Assembly: GCA_945638575.1 (NCBI GenBank)
Contig: CALZDP010000005.1
Span: forward strand, 1-59,233
DNA: 59,233 nt
Origin: an uncultured Clostridia bacterium
Lineage (GTDB): Bacteria > Bacillota > Clostridia > Christensenellales > Borkfalkiaceae
Direction: 5' to 3'
The notes below the pieces were generated by a model. The model saw only the letters and a program-made list of their open reading frames with translations. It ran no database searches and was not told the origin of the DNA. Both the position numbers and the translations under genes were made by a program. Of the stretch, positions 8,690 through 19,493 are shown in pieces. Positions within the stretch are counted from its first letter, which is position 1. Each line of letters opens with the position of its first letter.

Positions 8690-10981
8690 CTAATCCTGAA
8701 GTTTTTGTACTTCCGTGTAAATTTTTGAAGCGGAAAGACTGCTTTTTACGTTACTGTTGTAACGGAATTCCCCTCTTATAAAGGTAAAAATACCGAGTTC
8801 GATAAAGACTTCTAACACGAAAACGGTTTGGAATTTGTCGTAACCGACGTCGCAGTTTCTGACAAAATCGATGGTATTGCCGAAAGGCGCGCGGTTATAC
8901 TTACAAAGACGGCGGAAAACTTCGGCAAAAGTTTCCTTTGTAACGTCAAGTTCGGTGTAGTCAAACGCGCGTTTGGTTCGATTTATAAAAGTTTCGGTTA
9001 TATTCGGGTTGTAATTGACGTTGCCCAACGGTCTATCCAAATAGACAATCTTTTTATAACCTGAAAAAGGAGAATTGTTTAAGGCAATTACTACGTTGTT
9101 TACTAAATTTTTGCCTGACGTAGAATATAAATACCTATTTAGCCCCGAAAGATTTGCGTAAGAGGCTAAATTATCGATATTATATGCAACATAAACTGTG
9201 CCGAAGTGGTCTTTTAAAGTTTCTTCGATGACGGTTTTGGTCAAATCGTCGGAAACGTACAAAAAATCGTCGTTGTCGTTTAATGCAGTAAGCAAACTTT
9301 CCCTAAAACCGCACAGTTTGGTGCCTACCGTCGAAGAAATGGTGTATTCTATATCTTTAACATACCCTTTTAAAGATTCTTCGTGATTAAAAACGGACAC
9401 GTTAGGCTCGAATAACACGGTCTTTTCAAAGGGAAGATCCAACATTGACTTGGATTCCGCCCCGTTAAAATAAAGCATTTCGATATAGTCGGACTTTATA
9501 TTAAGGTGCGGTGAACCTATTTTTATCGGGGAAGCCTTTAAATTTCTGGCGGTAACTGCAAAAACAGGTTTGCGGTTTGCCGTTCCGAAAGGTTCAAGGC
9601 GGTTGATTTCTTTTGCTAAGTCCAAAGTAAAGCGGGAAGTTATAAGTAAGTCGGCACACTTGACGGGCGTAAAACAGTCGTAAGAAAAGTTTTTGTCGAT
9701 ATAACTTTCCAAAGCCTTTTTGAAAGGCAGGAAGTTTTCTATATTAAGGGATATTCCTGCCGCCTGAGAATGTCCGCCGAAATCGGTTAAATACTCTTTG
9801 CAACTTGTGATTGCATCAAAAATATTTATGGATTCCACAGAACGGGCGGAACCGTGAAGTTTGCCGTTGTTGTTTACGAAAAGTATCACGGGACGAGAAA
9901 ACTCTTCGACAAGTTTTGAGGCTATTATTCCGACCAATCCGGCGTTCCAACCGTCGTCCTCTAAAATGATGATTTTTTTATCGTATGCGGTGGAAACCAA
10001 CTTTTCCCTTGCGCTTTTATAAAGGGCTTCGCTTTCCGCTTGACGGGCTTGGTTGTACTCGTTTAATTTTAGACAAAGTCGCTCTATAAGCCCGTTATCG
10101 TCGGAAATCATTAGTTTTAAAGCGGAAAAAGCATCTCCCATTCTGCCTGCCGCGTTTATGCGCGGGGCTATTACGTAGGCAAGCGAAGTCGAAGTTACTT
10201 CCCTAACGTTAGAGATAGCGATAAGTTCCTTTACGGCGGGACAACAGCGACCCGTTTTTATAAGTTTTACCCCTTCATAAACGATATCGCGGTTTTCCTT
10301 AATCAGCGGCATACTGTCGGCGATGGTGGCAATAGCGGCGTAATCGAGATACTTATAAGCCCTTTCGCCTATCAACGCACAAGCGATTTTAAATGCCACG
10401 CCTGCTCCGCAAAGACTGTCAAAACCGTATTCGGACGGGATTTTGCAATTCACCGTTAAGGTATCGGGCAAACGTTCGGGAAGTTCGTGGTGATCGGTAA
10501 CGATTACGTCAACCGCCAAATCCTTTAAATATTCCACTTCTTCAAAATTACTTATACCGCAGTCTACCGTGATAATAAGAGATGGCAGGTGCTTTTCCAT
10601 AATATCGTCGATATTGGCGACCGAAAGCCCGTATCCGCCCGCTCTTTCGGGTATAAAAGGTATTGCCGAAATGCCGTATTCACGCAACGCCAAAGTCATA
10701 ATAGCGGTTGCGCAAATGCCGTCGGCGTCGTAATCGCCGTAGATTACTACTACTTCGTCATCTTCTTTGGCGATTTTTATTCTTTCGACCGCTTCACGCA
10801 TGCCTTTAAGTTTAAAAGGGTTGCCGAAATGGTGTTTACCGGGGTTTAAGAAATATTCTATATCCTCATCTTTCGTGATACCGCGACTTACCAAAATTGC
10901 GGCAGTTTCTTGGCGGAGATGAAAATTCTCTGAAATTTCACGTATTAAGTTGTCATTTAGGTTGTTTATACGGAAATTCAT
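8690..10981 (-). CDS. recJ: Single-stranded-DNA-specific exonuclease RecJ
   Basis: RecJ degrades ssDNA 5'-to-3' in recombination and mismatch repair. The 763-residue protein has the DHH-family motifs YGDYDADGICA (about residue 80), TVDCGIS and IVTDHHELP (about 162), the DHHA1 region with GRMGDA and GGHSQAAG (about 400), and a long C-terminal extension typical of Firmicute RecJ. Its place between secDF and relA matches the Bacillus order, with apt missing. A copy of the dispersed repeat lies near residues 294-302. Confidence 0.96.
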   Translation of the reverse strand: MNFRINNLNDNLIREISENFHLRQETAAILVSRGITKDEDIEYFLNPGKHHFGNPFKLKGMREAVERIKIAKEDDEVVVIYGDYDADGICATAIMTLALREYGISAIPFIPERAGGYGLSVANIDDIMEKHLPSLIITVDCGISNFEEVEYLKDLAVDVIVTDHHELPERLPDTLTVNCKIPSEYGFDSLCGAGVAFKIACALIGERAYKYLDYAAIATIADSMPLIKENRDIVYEGVKLIKTGRCCPAVKELIAISNVREVTSTSLAYVIAPRINAAGRMGDAFSALKLMISDDNGLIERLCLKLNEYNQARQAESEALYKSAREKLVSTAYDKKIIILEDDGWNAGLVGIIASKLVEEFSRPVILFVNNNGKLHGSARSVESINIFDAITSCKEYLTDFGGHSQAAGISLNIENFLPFKKALESYIDKNFSYDCFTPVKCADLLITSRFTLDLAKEINRLEPFGTANRKPVFAVTARNLKASPIKIGSPHLNIKSDYIEMLYFNGAESKSMLDLPFEKTVLFEPNVSVFNHEESLKGYVKDIEYTISSTVGTKLCGFRESLLTALNDNDDFLYVSDDLTKTVIEETLKDHFGTVYVAYNIDNLASYANLSGLNRYLYSTSGKNLVNNVVIALNNSPFSGYKKIVYLDRPLGNVNYNPNITETFINRTKRAFDYTELDVTKETFAEVFRRLCKYNRAPFGNTIDFVRNCDVGYDKFQTVFVLEVFIELGIFTFIRGEFRYNSNVKSSLSASKIYTEVQKLQD
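10074..10101 (-). repeat. Dispersed ~28-bp repeat, copy M (inside recJ)
   Basis: Minus-strand core GATAACGGGCTTATAGAGCG, then ACTTTG. It is translated as DNGLIERLC. It is somewhat diverged from consensus on the 3' side. Confidence 0.5.
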
Positions 10982-11058
10982 TATACGCTCCGAATTTATA
11001 TTTTAAGAAAAATACGGCGGACGAATAGATACCCGCCCGCCGAATTATTTTGTTTTAA

Positions 11059-12099
11059 TTAGGAATCCTGCTTTGCAGCGCCGGTGTATCCTGTGTTTTT
11101 TTTGTTTTTAACGATTTTTTTGCCGAGTTTTCTGAACTGAATCCAGAGTGCGGGGGCAACTATCGTTGAAGATATAGCACCTGCAACCAAGCCGAAGATG
11201 ATGGGAAGGATGAATTCCTGAATAGTGGTAACACTGAAGATTGCAAGGAATACAACCATTATCAATGTGGTTAACGTTGATAATATAGTTACAGCCAAAG
11301 TGCTGCAAACGGCTTTGTTTGCGATTTCTTTATCTGTCTTATCCGCAGACGTGGTAAGTTTGAGTTCCGCCCTTACCCTGTCGAAGATAACGATTGTTGC
11401 GTTGATAGAGTAACCGATAATGGTGATTACCGCGGCAATAAAGGTCGAGTTAATGGTTACGTTGAAGATAGACATCAAAGCAATCATTACAATTACGTCG
11501 TGAGCAAGCGCGCAAACAGCCGCCAAAGCACTGCTGAATGTAAACCTTATTACGATGTAGATAAGCATTACTACGATAGCAACTATAGTAGCGATTACCG
11601 CTGCGCGGACGAGCGAGTCGCTTGCCGTTTGACCGACTGCGTATGCACGAACGCTGTTGTCTTCCAAATTGATGGAAAGATTTTCGGTTGCTTCGGTGTA
11701 GATTCTGCCGCAAAGGTCTTGGTCGTTACCGCTTTCAAAAATCTCGGTAAGGAAAGCCACTTCATCGGTGATGGTTTTGCCGTTACGTTCGTAACTTAAA
11801 CGGATTTCGTAAATGTAACCCTCGGTTGCGTCGGTTTCCTGAACGTCGCCGTTTACCCTGTAACCGTCGGCTTGGATAAAGTCAACGATTTTGGACTGGT
11901 TGTCCGCAGAAATCTGTTCGTCGGAAGTGATTTCTATCGTAGCGCCGCCGGTAAAGTCGATACCGAAATTAAGGAAAGTGTCGCCTGTACCGACACGTAC
12001 GAAACCGAATACCAAACCTGCAACGACAACCGCTAAGAAAACGATTAAAATGTATCTAAACTTTTCAACTATTTTAGCGTATTTAGGAAGTCTTAACAT
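11059..12099 (-). CDS. secF: Protein translocase subunit SecF
   Basis: SecF works with SecD to use the proton motive force in late steps of Sec export. The protein has 346 residues. It has an N-terminal helix, a short extracytoplasmic domain starting with FLNFGIDFTGGATIEI, and a five-helix C-terminal block carrying GYSINATIVIFDRVRAEL, the conserved RND-type segment. It follows secD with a 2-nt gap. Separate secD and secF genes, rather than the fused SecDF of Bacillus, are usual in Clostridia. Confidence 0.97.
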   Translation of the reverse strand: MLRLPKYAKIVEKFRYILIVFLAVVVAGLVFGFVRVGTGDTFLNFGIDFTGGATIEITSDEQISADNQSKIVDFIQADGYRVNGDVQETDATEGYIYEIRLSYERNGKTITDEVAFLTEIFESGNDQDLCGRIYTEATENLSINLEDNSVRAYAVGQTASDSLVRAAVIATIVAIVVMLIYIVIRFTFSSALAAVCALAHDVIVMIALMSIFNVTINSTFIAAVITIIGYSINATIVIFDRVRAELKLTTSADKTDKEIANKAVCSTLAVTILSTLTTLIMVVFLAIFSVTTIQEFILPIIFGLVAGAISSTIVAPALWIQFRKLGKKIVKNKKNTGYTGAAKQDS

Positions 12100-12101
12100 A
12101 A

Positions 12102-13370
12102 TTATTCAACCTCCTTTTTTAAGTTGAAGAATTTCTCTTTATTTTCGGCAAGCGGGAACAAAACTTTGAGATATGCGCGCGTTACCAAAATAGAGGTGAA
12201 AAGCGAAAGCACGATACCTACAAGCAACGTGATTGCAAAACCCTTAATGGTGCCGGGGCACAAAATCCAAAGTACGATAGCCGCCAAAATGGTGGTTACG
12301 TTAGAGTCGATAATGGTCCATAAAGCCGTCTTAAAGCCTGTGTCAAACGCAGTGTTCAACTTGCCTTCTTTATAAGCGGCTTTAATCCTTTCAAAGATAA
12401 CGATGTTAGCGTCTACCGCCATACCGATTGAAAGAACGATACCCGCTAAGCCCGGTAAGGTCAACTGTACGTTAGGAATTATCGCAAGCAATATAATGTA
12501 TAAGAGAGCATATAAAATCAAAGCAACGCTGGACGCGATACCCATTCCGCGATAGATAACTATCATCAAAATGAAGATAACAAGCATCGCTATACCTGCC
12601 GCCAAAACGCTGGTGTTAATAGCGGTTTCGCCAAGCCTTGCGGAGATGCTTCTCGATTCGGAGATTTCGTATTCGATAGGAAGCCTACCGCTTTTGATAA
12701 CAGAAGCGATTGCTTCGCAGGAATCGTAGTCGTCGTAACCGGTGATTTCGGCAGAACTGTTTGTAATCTGCTCGTTTACCTTAGGGCTTGAAACCATGGT
12801 GTCGCCAAGGTAAATATACATCGTGTTGTCTTCCATATCTTTAATATGGCCGGTTGCGTAACTGAATCTTTCAACGCCTTGGTTTGTAAATTCCAAAACT
12901 ACAACGTAGCCGTTGTTATTGTCGTAACTTACGTAAGCGTCTTTGATGTCGTCTTCGCCGTTCAAATATTCGTGCTTGGTGCTGTCTTGGAAGGATAGCG
13001 AACCGGTATTACCGATAATTTGCAAAATTTCATCTGCATTGTCGACTTCCGGAACTTCGATTCTGATGCGACCGCCGTCCTGTCTTGAAATGGTTGCTTC
13101 GGTGAAGCCTTTGTCGTCAAGACGGGTACGGAGAATTTCCATTGCGCTTTCAATCTTTTCGTTTGCGGTTGTTTCGTCGTCCGAATCAATCGTCGGCGTC
13201 AGTACTACGTAATAGCCGCCCGATAAATCGATGCCTTTTCCTATAAGGCTGATTATCGAATTGTACTGCTTTGTTTTGCCTACGGGGAAACTTGCTAAGC
13301 ACGCAACCCCTATAAAAGCGAGCAACAAAACAGTCAGCACAAGTACGACTATTGATTTGTTCTTACTCAT
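12102..13370 (-). CDS. secD: Protein translocase subunit SecD
   Basis: A 422-residue partner of SecF. It has an N-terminal helix, the GKGIDLSGGYYVVL segment, an extracytoplasmic P1 domain (about 60-230), and six helices with the diagnostic GMAVDANIVIFERIKAAYKEG. The length is short because of a compact periplasmic head. GGAGG lies 6 nt upstream of the ATG. It is the first gene of a secD-secF(-recJ-relA) block with a consensus promoter. Confidence 0.97.
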   Translation of the reverse strand: MSKNKSIVVLVLTVLLLAFIGVACLASFPVGKTKQYNSIISLIGKGIDLSGGYYVVLTPTIDSDDETTANEKIESAMEILRTRLDDKGFTEATISRQDGGRIRIEVPEVDNADEILQIIGNTGSLSFQDSTKHEYLNGEDDIKDAYVSYDNNNGYVVVLEFTNQGVERFSYATGHIKDMEDNTMYIYLGDTMVSSPKVNEQITNSSAEITGYDDYDSCEAIASVIKSGRLPIEYEISESRSISARLGETAINTSVLAAGIAMLVIFILMIVIYRGMGIASSVALILYALLYIILLAIIPNVQLTLPGLAGIVLSIGMAVDANIVIFERIKAAYKEGKLNTAFDTGFKTALWTIIDSNVTTILAAIVLWILCPGTIKGFAITLLVGIVLSLFTSILVTRAYLKVLFPLAENKEKFFNLKKEVE

Positions 13371-13489
13371 TATAGCCTCCTGATGTTTGGGTCAGTCTTT
13401 ACTTAACCGCTTTTTGCGGTACGCATACAGAGATTTAATCGCCCTATACACGCTTTTATATTATATAATCAAAAGCAAGATAAGTCAAT
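13371..13489 (-). promoter_or_regulatory. secD promoter and leader
   Basis: Minus strand: TTGACT (13484-13489), 17 nt, TATAAT (13461-13466), a near-consensus sigma-A promoter. Expected start is near 13454, leaving a leader of about 84 nt with a small CCGC-TTTTT-GCGG hairpin near 13400-13415. Between 13490 and 13629 I see no gene. Confidence 0.75.
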
Positions 13490-13629
13490 GAATTTTCGTT
13501 ACTTTTCAACGAATTTTCCCTACTTTTTTCCATAAGAAACCCAAATAAACAATCTTTCTCGCTTTATAAGACCTTTATAACCGTACGGTAAGACTATAAT
13601 GAGGTTGTAACGGGGCGGAAACGCAGATT

Positions 13630-13989
13630 TCAGTCGGATTTTAAGTTGGTTTTTATAACGCCCGAAATCAAGCCTATGATAATACCGAAAAGTATATCTA
13701 AAAAGAAACTCAAATCAAGAATAAGGTTTCCGCCGATTAAACCGAAAATTATATTGGTTATAAGCGAATAGCAAAAGCCCGTTAAAGAACCGAAAAGTAT
13801 TCCCTTTTCCTTTACGCCCAAAAAGACGGCAACCAAAATGCAAATTGCTTTTATCACTTGGTTTATAGGTCTTATTACGCTTGCCCCTATCCCCGTCCAT
13901 TTTACGATAAGCGCAAATAAAAGTTCCAACCCGAGCGTTAAGGCAATCCCGACTATTAACCCTGTTAAAAAGCCGATAAATTTTTTCAT
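13630..13989 (-). CDS. TIGR04086/YrzE-like four-helix membrane protein
   Basis: A 119-residue hydrophobic protein with four predicted transmembrane helices (about residues 5-28, 42-60, 65-88 and 92-112). Size, helix pattern and position between yajC and secD match the TIGR04086 family (Bacillus YrzE neighbourhood), whose function is unknown. The Shine-Dalgarno GGAGG sits in the 3' arm of a perfect hairpin just before the ATG, which suggests structure-controlled expression. Confidence 0.75.
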   Translation of the reverse strand: MKKFIGFLTGLIVGIALTLGLELLFALIVKWTGIGASVIRPINQVIKAICILVAVFLGVKEKGILFGSLTGFCYSLITNIIFGLIGGNLILDLSFFLDILFGIIIGLISGVIKTNLKSD

Positions 13990-13991
13990 AT

Positions 13992-14032
13992 AAAAAACCT
14001 CCGCATAAAACTACGGTTAATTTTATGCGGAG
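13992..14032 (-). promoter_or_regulatory. Terminator-like hairpin that contains the ribosome binding site
   Basis: On the minus strand, CTCCGCATAAAA (14021-14032) pairs perfectly with TTTTATGCGGAG (13999-14010) over 12 bp around a 10-nt loop. The 3' arm ends in GGAGG (13998-14002), then TTTTTT, then the ATG at 13989. It has the form of an intrinsic terminator after yajC while also masking the ribosome binding site of the next gene. Confidence 0.7.
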
Positions 14033-14168
14033 ATTAGGTTTAAAATGTTTTTATCGAAAATATATTTGCCGAAAAACCCGATAATTGTCGCCGAATTTTT
14101 GTCATAGTTTGGTAAAAATCGGAAAAAATCACCCGTTTAAAGGCTTGCCAGATTTTACAAAAATGCGC

Positions 14169-14196
14169 TTTAATCGGCTTATTGGCGGATATTTTA
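14169..14196 (+). repeat. Dispersed ~28-bp repeat, copy K
   Basis: TTTAATCGGCTTATTGGCGG then ATATTTTA. It abuts the yajC stop codon (14194-14196). Confidence 0.6.
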
Positions 14197-14679
14197 GTTT
14201 TCTTCGGACGTTTGCGAAACGGTTTCGCCTACGTCTGTCGTTTCAGTTGTTTCGGTTTCAGTTTCAGGGGTGGTTTCCGCTTCTAAAGCGGCGGAATCGG
14301 AAGATTCCGTTAAGGAAGAATCTTTATAAACGTCGTCATCGGGAATGGGAACTTCTTCCGGAATAACCTCGTAAATAGCACGTTTTTCAACGGTAATAAA
14401 ACTGTAATTATCGCTGTCGCCCGTCTTTAAAGTTACCGTTTGTTCGTTCATTGAAACGATTTCACCTACGATAAGCCCTATCGTGCGAACTTTTGCGCCG
14501 ACAACTAAGTTTGTCATTTTTTCTTCGTAAGCCTTCTTTTCCTTTTTGCTTCTTAAAAAACTCGGAACAAGCATTACTAAAATCAGCACGCCGAATATTA
14601 CCCAAATCAGCCAACCGCTGTTAGTTTTGTTGGAGGTTTGAGAGGTTTCTGCTTCTAAAAGCAAGTTTAATATGGTCAT
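14194..14679 (-). CDS. yajC: Preprotein translocase subunit YajC
   Basis: YajC is a single-span accessory component of the SecDF complex. The 161-residue protein has one transmembrane helix (about residues 23-43) followed by a positively charged RSKKEKKAYEEKM stretch and the conserved GAKVRTIGLIVGEIVSMNEQTVTLKTG domain. The last ~50 residues are rich in E, T and S, a low-complexity tail longer than usual for the family. It lies upstream of the YrzE-like gene and downstream of tgt, as in Bacillus. Confidence 0.93.
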   Translation of the reverse strand: MTILNLLLEAETSQTSNKTNSGWLIWVIFGVLILVMLVPSFLRSKKEKKAYEEKMTNLVVGAKVRTIGLIVGEIVSMNEQTVTLKTGDSDNYSFITVEKRAIYEVIPEEVPIPDDDVYKDSSLTESSDSAALEAETTPETETETTETTDVGETVSQTSEEN

Positions 14680-14762
14680 TTTGTTTCTCCTTTATTGTTT
14701 ACGGTATTATGTTAACCGAATTTTAAGTTTTTGGCAAGCGATTTTTTGATTTCAACCGCACT

Positions 14763-15932
<1,170 letters not shown>

Positions 15933-15956
15933 TTACGCCGAAAAAACTTTCGGTTT

Positions 15957-15995
15957 CAGCCGACTTTTTCAGCCGAATTTTTCAGCCGAATTTTT
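15957..15995 (-). repeat. Three tandem 13-bp repeats at the end of queA
   Basis: The plus strand reads CAGCCGAMTTTTT three times without a gap (15957-15969, 15970-15982, 15983-15995). The last unit overlaps the queA stop codon. It may be a slippage product. Confidence 0.75.
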
Positions 15996-17013
15996 ACAGG
16001 AAAAGACAGGCGTCACCGAAGGAAAAGAAACGGTATTCTTCTTTTACCGCCAAATTGTAAAGTTCTAAAATCTTTTCACGTCCGACAAGCGCCGATACAA
16101 GCATAACAAGGGTGGATTCCGGCAAATGGAAGTTTGTTATAAGCCCGTTTATGCACTTGAATTTGTAAGGCGGATAGATAAAAATATCGGTGTTGCCGTG
16201 GGTTGCTTTAACAAAACCGTTTTCGTCCGCAACGCTTTCCAAAGTGCGCACAGAAGTAGTGCCTACCGCTATTATCCGCCGCCCTTCGCGCTTGGCTTTA
16301 TTGATAATTTCCGCATTTTTATCGTCTATAGAATAGTATTCGGAGTGCATTTCGTGATTTTCGACGTTTTCCGACTTTACCGGTCTGAAGGTGCCTAAGC
16401 CGACGTTTAAAGATACTTCGGCAAACTGTACCCCCTTGTCTTTCAATTTTTGGATAAGTTCGGCGGTAAAGTGAAGCCCTGCGGTCGGGGCTGCTGCACT
16501 GCCTTCGTTTTTGCAATACACCGTTTGGTAACGGCTTTGGTCTTTTAACTTTTGCTTTATGTACGGGGGAAGGGGCATTTCGCCGACTCTGCTTAAAATG
16601 TCCTCGAAAACGCCGTCAAAGGAAAAGCGAATTACCCTTCCGCCTGCGTCCGTATGAGACAGCACCGTAAATGAAAGTTGGTCGGAAACTGTAAATTCCG
16701 CCCCGTCGTGCGCCTTTTTGCCCGGTTTGACCAAAACTTCCCAATCGGTATAGTTTAAGCGTTTAAGTAAAAGGATTTCCATTTTTCCGCCGAATTTGGT
16801 GGTGGAATAAATCCTTGCAGGATATACTTTTGTGTTGTTGATTACAAGCAAATCACCGCTGTTTAAAATGTCTAATATATCGTGAAAGCGCTTATGCTCT
16901 ACCCTGTCGGCAGACATTTGATAGTAAAGAAGTCTTGAACTGTCTCTCGGTTCTACGGGGGTTTGGGCTATCAGCCTTTCAGGTAAATCGTAATAAAAAT
17001 CACTTGTCTTCAT
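15994..17013 (-). CDS. queA: S-adenosylmethionine:tRNA ribosyltransferase-isomerase
   Basis: QueA turns preQ1-34 tRNA into epoxyqueuosine-34 using the ribosyl part of SAM. I start at ATG 17013 ([17 protein letters not shown]), 339 residues; an upstream TTG at 17022 would add three residues. Family motifs include [39 protein letters not shown] (about 175) and [21 protein letters not shown]. It overlaps the end of ruvB by 14 nt, so translation is probably coupled. Confidence 0.97.
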   Translation of the reverse strand: MKTSDFYYDLPERLIAQTPVEPRDSSRLLYYQMSADRVEHKRFHDILDILNSGDLLVINNTKVYPARIYSTTKFGGKMEILLLKRLNYTDWEVLVKPGKKAHDGAEFTVSDQLSFTVLSHTDAGGRVIRFSFDGVFEDILSRVGEMPLPPYIKQKLKDQSRYQTVYCKNEGSAAAPTAGLHFTAELIQKLKDKGVQFAEVSLNVGLGTFRPVKSENVENHEMHSEYYSIDDKNAEIINKAKREGRRIIAVGTTSVRTLESVADENGFVKATHGNTDIFIYPPYKFKCINGLITNFHLPESTLVMLVSALVGREKILELYNLAVKEEYRFFSFGDACLFL

Positions 17014-18076
17014 CGTCGTCAAAAAATGTTATCTGAGGTTTTTTAGGTTGTTTTACGTTTATGTGTTTATATCCGGACGCGGTTAAAACCCTGCCGCGCG
17101 GAGTTCTTGCGACAAAACCCAACTGCAATAAATAAGGTTCGTAAACGTCTTCAATGGTGCCGGCGTCTTCGTTAATGGTCGCCGCAATGGTTTCCAACCC
17201 GACCGGTCCGCCGCCGAATTTTTCCGCCATGGAACGAAGTATCTTTATATCGATATAATCAAGCCCGAGTTCGTCGATTTCAAGCCGTTTAAGGGCTGTT
17301 ACCGTGTCGGATAAAGTGATTTCGCTATGCCCCGACACCAAAGAAAAGTCCCTTATTCTTCTTAAAAGTCGATTGGCTATCCTCGGCGTACCGCGCGAAC
17401 GCTTGCCGAGTTCTAACGAAGATTCGTAAGAGATTTCCGTTCCGAGTATTTTTGCCGAACGGCGGACGATTTCGGATAGTTCTTCCGCAGAATACATCTC
17501 TAACCGACAAATTACGCCGAATCTGTCCCTTAACGGCGAGGACAAAAGCCCTGCTTTGGTGGTTGCCCCGATTAAGGTGAAGGGTTTTAACGGAATTTGA
17601 ATATTCCTTGCCGACGGTCCTTTGCCGATTATGAAGTCTAAGGAAAAATCTTCCATCGCAGGGTAAAGGATTTCTTCCACGTTGCGATTTAAACGGTGAA
17701 TTTCATCGACGAAAAGTACGTCGCCTTCGTTAAGGTTTGTCAATATCGCCGCTAAGTCGCCCGATTTTTCTATCGCAGGTCCGCTTGTTATTTTTATGGA
17801 CGTACCCATTTCATTGGCGATAATGTGGGCAAGCGTGGTCTTACCAAGCCCCGGAGGACCATATAAAAGCACGTGATCCAAAGATTCGCCACGCATTTTT
17901 GCCGCCTGCATAAATACGCAAAGATTTTCTTTGACCTTGTCCTGTCCTACGTAGCCGTCCATGGTTTTGGGGCGGAGAACGTTTTCGACTTCGTCAAAAG
18001 AATTCTTTTCCGGCTCTAAAATACGCTCGTCGTCGTTAAAGTCCATTGCGGACGTTATAAGTTCGTCATCTATCAT
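17000..18076 (-). CDS. ruvB: Holliday junction branch migration helicase RuvB
   Basis: RuvB is the hexameric AAA+ motor that drives branch migration with RuvA. The 358 residues contain Walker [13 protein letters not shown] (about 70), Walker [12 protein letters not shown] (about 121), sensor [18 protein letters not shown] (about 170) and the C-terminal winged helix ending in [15 protein letters not shown]. The N-terminal ~30 residues are acidic and variable, which is common. It is followed by the overlapping queA. Confidence 0.98.
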   Translation of the reverse strand: MIDDELITSAMDFNDDERILEPEKNSFDEVENVLRPKTMDGYVGQDKVKENLCVFMQAAKMRGESLDHVLLYGPPGLGKTTLAHIIANEMGTSIKITSGPAIEKSGDLAAILTNLNEGDVLFVDEIHRLNRNVEEILYPAMEDFSLDFIIGKGPSARNIQIPLKPFTLIGATTKAGLLSSPLRDRFGVICRLEMYSAEELSEIVRRSAKILGTEISYESSLELGKRSRGTPRIANRLLRRIRDFSLVSGHSEITLSDTVTALKRLEIDELGLDYIDIKILRSMAEKFGGGPVGLETIAATINEDAGTIEDVYEPYLLQLGFVARTPRGRVLTASGYKHINVKQPKKPQITFFDDDEDK

Positions 18077-18210
18077 TACAAAAGTTCCTATGAATTATTT
18101 TGTTTAAACGTGCGCAAGTTACAATCTTTTACCGAACGGTAAAATAGTCATTAGCGCAAAAACGCCGTTAAGGACGCCTAAAAAGTTGCTTGCAACTTAA
18201 TGCTTAAAAG
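18077..18210 (-). other. ruvA-ruvB spacer with small inverted repeats
   Basis: This 134-nt gap is unusually long for ruvAB. It contains AGTTG-CAAG-CAACT followed by TTTTT on the minus strand (about 18184-18200), a weak terminator candidate, and the palindrome TTTTACCGTTCGGTAAAA-like at about 18128-18145. It may reduce read-through or carry a second promoter. No coding potential is seen. Confidence 0.35.
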
Positions 18211-18798
18211 TTATTTTGCAAAATAACGAAGCGCGCCCGTTATAATTTCGTTTAAGTCGGTCTTGCCGTCGGAAAGAGAACGGCTTACCGCTTCGGTGCT
18301 TTCGGTACGGTTATAGCCGAGGCTCATTAAAGCCAATACGGCGTTTTCCCCTTCGCTTGTCATATTCGTAACGGGCACTTCCGTCTTAGAAACAGGCATT
18401 TTTTGCATGGATTCACGAAGTTCCACGATTATGCGCTCCGCCGTCTTTTTCCCTAAACCTTTGATTTTTGAAAGGGATTTTACGTCGCTTGCGGCAATAT
18501 ACATCGCAAGTTGGTTTAGTTGGGTGCCCGACAAAATAGTTATGCCCATTTTAGGCCCGACGCCCGAAACGGTTAAAAGTTTTAAAAACATACTTTTTTC
18601 CGCTAAGTTGTCAAAACCGTATAAAAAGACGCCGTCCTCTTTTACGGCAAGGTAGGTATAAGCCTCCCCTCCGCCGTCTTTTACAAGACGGTTAAACAAA
18701 GATATGGAGCAGGTTATTTCGTAACCGATGCCGTTGTTTTCCAAAATTACGGAATTGTCCTCGTAATTAAGCAGTTTGCCTTTTATGTATCCGATCAT
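18211..18798 (-). CDS. ruvA: Holliday junction branch migration complex subunit RuvA
   Basis: RuvA binds four-way junctions as a tetramer and loads RuvB. The 195 residues begin with MIGYIKGKL, contain two helix-hairpin-helix motifs (LLTVSGVGPKMGITIL near 73 and LSKIKGLGKKTAERIIVEL near 108), and a C-terminal RuvB-binding domain (AVLALMSLGYNRTE). Confidence 0.97.
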   Translation of the reverse strand: MIGYIKGKLLNYEDNSVILENNGIGYEITCSISLFNRLVKDGGGEAYTYLAVKEDGVFLYGFDNLAEKSMFLKLLTVSGVGPKMGITILSGTQLNQLAMYIAASDVKSLSKIKGLGKKTAERIIVELRESMQKMPVSKTEVPVTNMTSEGENAVLALMSLGYNRTESTEAVSRSLSDGKTDLNEIITGALRYFAK

Positions 18799-18822
18799 AC
18801 CCGTTTCCTTTTAAGCGATAGG

Positions 18823-19317
18823 TTATTTTATGCCGAAAGTAGATGAAAATCTGTTTGTGTTAAGGTGGGTTAATGCAACCGCCAAAGCGTCGGCGGCGTC
18901 GTCCGGCCCGGGAATTTTTGCCAGCCCCAATAAACTTGCCGTCATGGTCTGTATTTGACGTTTTTCCGCCCTGCCGTAACCGGTTAACGCCTGTTTTATC
19001 TGCAAAGGGGTGTATTCAAAAAGTTTGTTGCATTTTTTGTAGCAGGTTGCCACTATTACCCCCCTTGCGTGGGCTACGTTAATACCGGTTGTGATGTTGG
19101 TGTTGAAAAAAAGTTCTTCCAACGCAATCTCATCGGGAGAAAACTTGTCGATTAAAGCGTTTATGCCCCTTTCGATAAGCACAAGCCTTTCGGGAAAAGT
19201 TAATTCCTTAGGGGTTTTTATTACGCCGTAATCTATCGGCGTTTTTTTGCCTTTTTGATCCCGTATCACACCGTAACCTATGGTGGCAAAACCGGGGTCT
19301 ATGCCTAAAACCGTCAT
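18823..19317 (-). CDS. ruvC: Crossover junction endodeoxyribonuclease RuvC
   Basis: RuvC resolves Holliday junctions by paired nicks. The 164-residue protein carries the acidic catalytic residues in GIDPGFATIGYG (D7), LEELFF (E about 68) and GPDDAADALAVALTH (about 138-141). It heads the ruvCAB group and has a 24-nt gap to ruvA. Confidence 0.97.
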   Translation of the reverse strand: MTVLGIDPGFATIGYGVIRDQKGKKTPIDYGVIKTPKELTFPERLVLIERGINALIDKFSPDEIALEELFFNTNITTGINVAHARGVIVATCYKKCNKLFEYTPLQIKQALTGYGRAEKRQIQTMTASLLGLAKIPGPDDAADALAVALTHLNTNRFSSTFGIK

Positions 19318-19431
19318 AACTCACCTTTTGTTTATTTATATATTTTACTATATAAATTGTAAGTTGTCAACGATATGGACGCAAAGTTACCGCCTAATCG
19401 TTTTATGCTAAGCCTATATTAAAAAACACAA

Positions 19432-19460
19432 AAAATAGGGCTATAAGCCGATTATCGGGC
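19432..19460 (-). repeat. Dispersed ~28-bp repeat, copy E
   Basis: Minus strand: GCCCGATAATCGGCTTATAG then CCCTATTTTT. It is intergenic, between the candidate RNA and ruvC. Confidence 0.65.
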
Positions 19461-19493
19461 ATTTTTTTGGTTTTTTCAAGAATAAAAAGCGGT

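Noticed and set aside
13225..13252. CCTATAAGGCTGATTATCG in secD as a repeat copy
   Set aside because: The match is partial, and the right-hand CTTTTT block is not aligned; not counted.
16131..16158. TTATAAGCCCGTTTATGC in queA as a repeat copy
   Set aside because: It encodes the conserved [12 protein letters not shown] of QueA, and the 3' half of the repeat is missing.
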